Source of the DNA: an uncultured Verrucomicrobiota bacterium
GTDB taxonomy: Bacteria > Verrucomicrobiota > Kiritimatiellia > RFP12 > UBA1067
Reading direction: 5' to 3'
DNA: 6,391 nucleotides
Assembly (NCBI GenBank): GCA_946543025.1
Contig: CAMNLN010000207.1
Span: 1-6,391 of the forward strand
Positions 5,802 through 6,391 of this stretch are shown piece by piece. Made by a program: the position numbers and the translations under genes. The notes under the pieces were generated by a model. It did no database searches. It was not told the DNA's origin and was given only the letters and a program-made list of their open reading frames with translations. Position 1 is the first letter of the stretch. Each line of letters opens with the position of its first letter.

Positions 5802-5830
5802 ATTATACCAAATCTCCGCCCCGCTGTGTA
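5802..5830 (-). promoter_or_regulatory. Sigma70-type promoter of the prs-rplI operon
   Basis: Minus-strand TACACA (5825-5830, four of six matches) and a perfect TATAAT (5802-5807) are 17 nt apart. A TGG before the -10 box resembles an extended -10. Transcription would begin near 5795, leaving about 42 nt before the prs ATG. It is the only clear promoter upstream of the seven-gene block and lies in the 118-bp gap between the DUF1643 gene and prs. Confidence 0.75.
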
Positions 5831-5840
5831 GCCCTTATTC

Positions 5841-5866
5841 CAAAAATGAAGGTTCGTGCGGGAACC
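5841..5866 (-). terminator. Small intrinsic-terminator-like hairpin after the DUF1643 gene
   Basis: In the transcribed direction GGTTC, a 6-nt loop and GAACC form a 5-bp stem, followed by TTCATTTTT. It starts 5 nt after the stop codon of the DUF1643 gene and ends about 10 nt before the -35 box of the prs promoter. The stem is short, so termination may be partial. Confidence 0.45.
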
Positions 5867-5871
5867 GCGCG

Positions 5872-6372
5872 TCACCCGCGCGTCCGCCAGCGCCTAGGTT
5901 CAAGGTCGCCCGGCAGATAGAGCGGATGGCTCGGAAAGCCGCCCGAGGTGAGACGCAGGTAGTAGAGCGGACGATCCCTGAGCAGTTCCAGCAGATGCTC
6001 TTGCCGCCCGCCGAGCTTTGCATGCGTACCCCAGCAGCAGAACACGCGGTCGGCCTTTGCCGTCTCGGAAAGGAGCCACTTGTCGTTGTCCGGTCCTACG
6101 GGATCGGCCGACGCCTCCATCTCGCACGGGTCCGTGGCGCGGAACGCGAAGGCGTTCAGCATCATGAAACCGTTGTAGCCCCATTTCATCGAGTAGCCGC
6201 GAATGCGCCGAAGCGTGGGGTCGAGCTGGTTCTCGTCCGCCGTCGAGGGGTTGAGCGCGATCCAGCACGCGATCCGGTCCTCCGCGTCCAGCAGCCCGCG
6301 CCAGCTGTGCAGCAGCGTGTAGCGGTAGACGCGGTCCGGCGAAAAGACGCATTTGTTTCCAGTCTCGTCCAT
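5872..6372 (-). CDS. DUF1643 family protein
   Basis: This is a complete 166-residue cytoplasmic protein of the DUF1643 family, whose biochemical function I do not know to be established. Family blocks are clear and in order: WIALNPSTADENQLDPTLRR (37-56), KWGYNGFMMLNAFAFRATDP (63-82), DPVGPDNDKWL (90-100), CCWGTHAKLGGR (112-123) and TSGGFPSHPLYLPGD (142-156). The invariant-looking Asn, Asp and His residues in these blocks suggest an enzyme, but that is inference. There is no signal peptide or membrane segment. The ATG at 6372 has a weak upstream site (GGA), and only 19 nt lie between it and the window edge, so its promoter and upstream partner cannot be seen. A terminator-like hairpin and a new promoter separate it from prs, so it is probably not part of the ribosomal operon. 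Confidence 0.88.
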   Translation of the reverse strand: MDETGNKCVFSPDRVYRYTLLHSWRGLLDAEDRIACWIALNPSTADENQLDPTLRRIRGYSMKWGYNGFMMLNAFAFRATDPCEMEASADPVGPDNDKWLLSETAKADRVFCCWGTHAKLGGRQEHLLELLRDRPLYYLRLTSGGFPSHPLYLPGDLEPRRWRTRG

Positions 6373-6391
6373 GAGTTGATTCCGTCCGGCC

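Noticed and set aside
1..6391. CRISPR array, tRNA or rRNA gene, insertion sequence or phage module
   Set aside because: No spaced direct repeats, cloverleaf sequence, transposase or phage protein was seen. The window is covered by ordinary genes.

Overview
This GC-rich bacterial window is almost entirely coding on the minus strand, so transcription runs from right to left. It comes from a chromosomal core region. Seven genes form one head-to-tail block in transcription order: prs, rplY, pth, rpsF, ssb, rpsR, rplI. This joins two gene neighbourhoods that are common separately, prs-ctc/rplY-pth and rpsF-ssb-rpsR-(rplI). The joined order, the alanine-rich L25 and S6 tails, the form of SSB and S6, and a Wza-type exporter lipoprotein suggest a Gram-negative member of the PVC group (Verrucomicrobiota or Kiritimatiellota). 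That placement is an inference from remembered gene order and protein style and needs a phylogeny.

Layout from right to left. A complete DUF1643-family gene (5872-6372) ends at a small terminator-like hairpin with a T-rich tail. A sigma70-type promoter follows (TACACA, 17 nt, TATAAT), then the seven-gene operon from prs (start 5753) to rplI (stop 1753). Most junctions are tight: pth and rpsF overlap as ATGA, rpsF-ssb is 14 nt and rpsR-rplI is 15 nt. The exceptions are prs-rplY (67 nt) and ssb-rpsR (81 nt). A strong GC-rich hairpin (1703-1741) lies 11 nt after the rplI stop. A near-consensus promoter (TTGTCA, 17 nt, TATGAT, with an upstream A-tract) then drives a second unit: a short Wza-like polysaccharide export protein (909-1592) and, 30 nt later, an unrecognised secreted helical protein that runs off the left edge (1-878).

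How the genes work together: Prs makes PRPP for nucleotide synthesis. L25, S6, S18 and L9 are ribosomal proteins. Pth recycles peptidyl-tRNA, and SSB protects single-stranded DNA. The block is therefore a growth-linked operon for nucleotides, translation and replication. The second unit concerns the cell envelope.

I found no mobile element, CRISPR array, RNA gene or phage gene, and no convincing new biological system. The least explained parts are the truncated secreted protein beside the short exporter lipoprotein, the 81-nt ssb-rpsR spacer, and some residue changes at active-site motifs in Pth and Prs. Long plus-strand open frames exist but are antisense shadows of the real genes.
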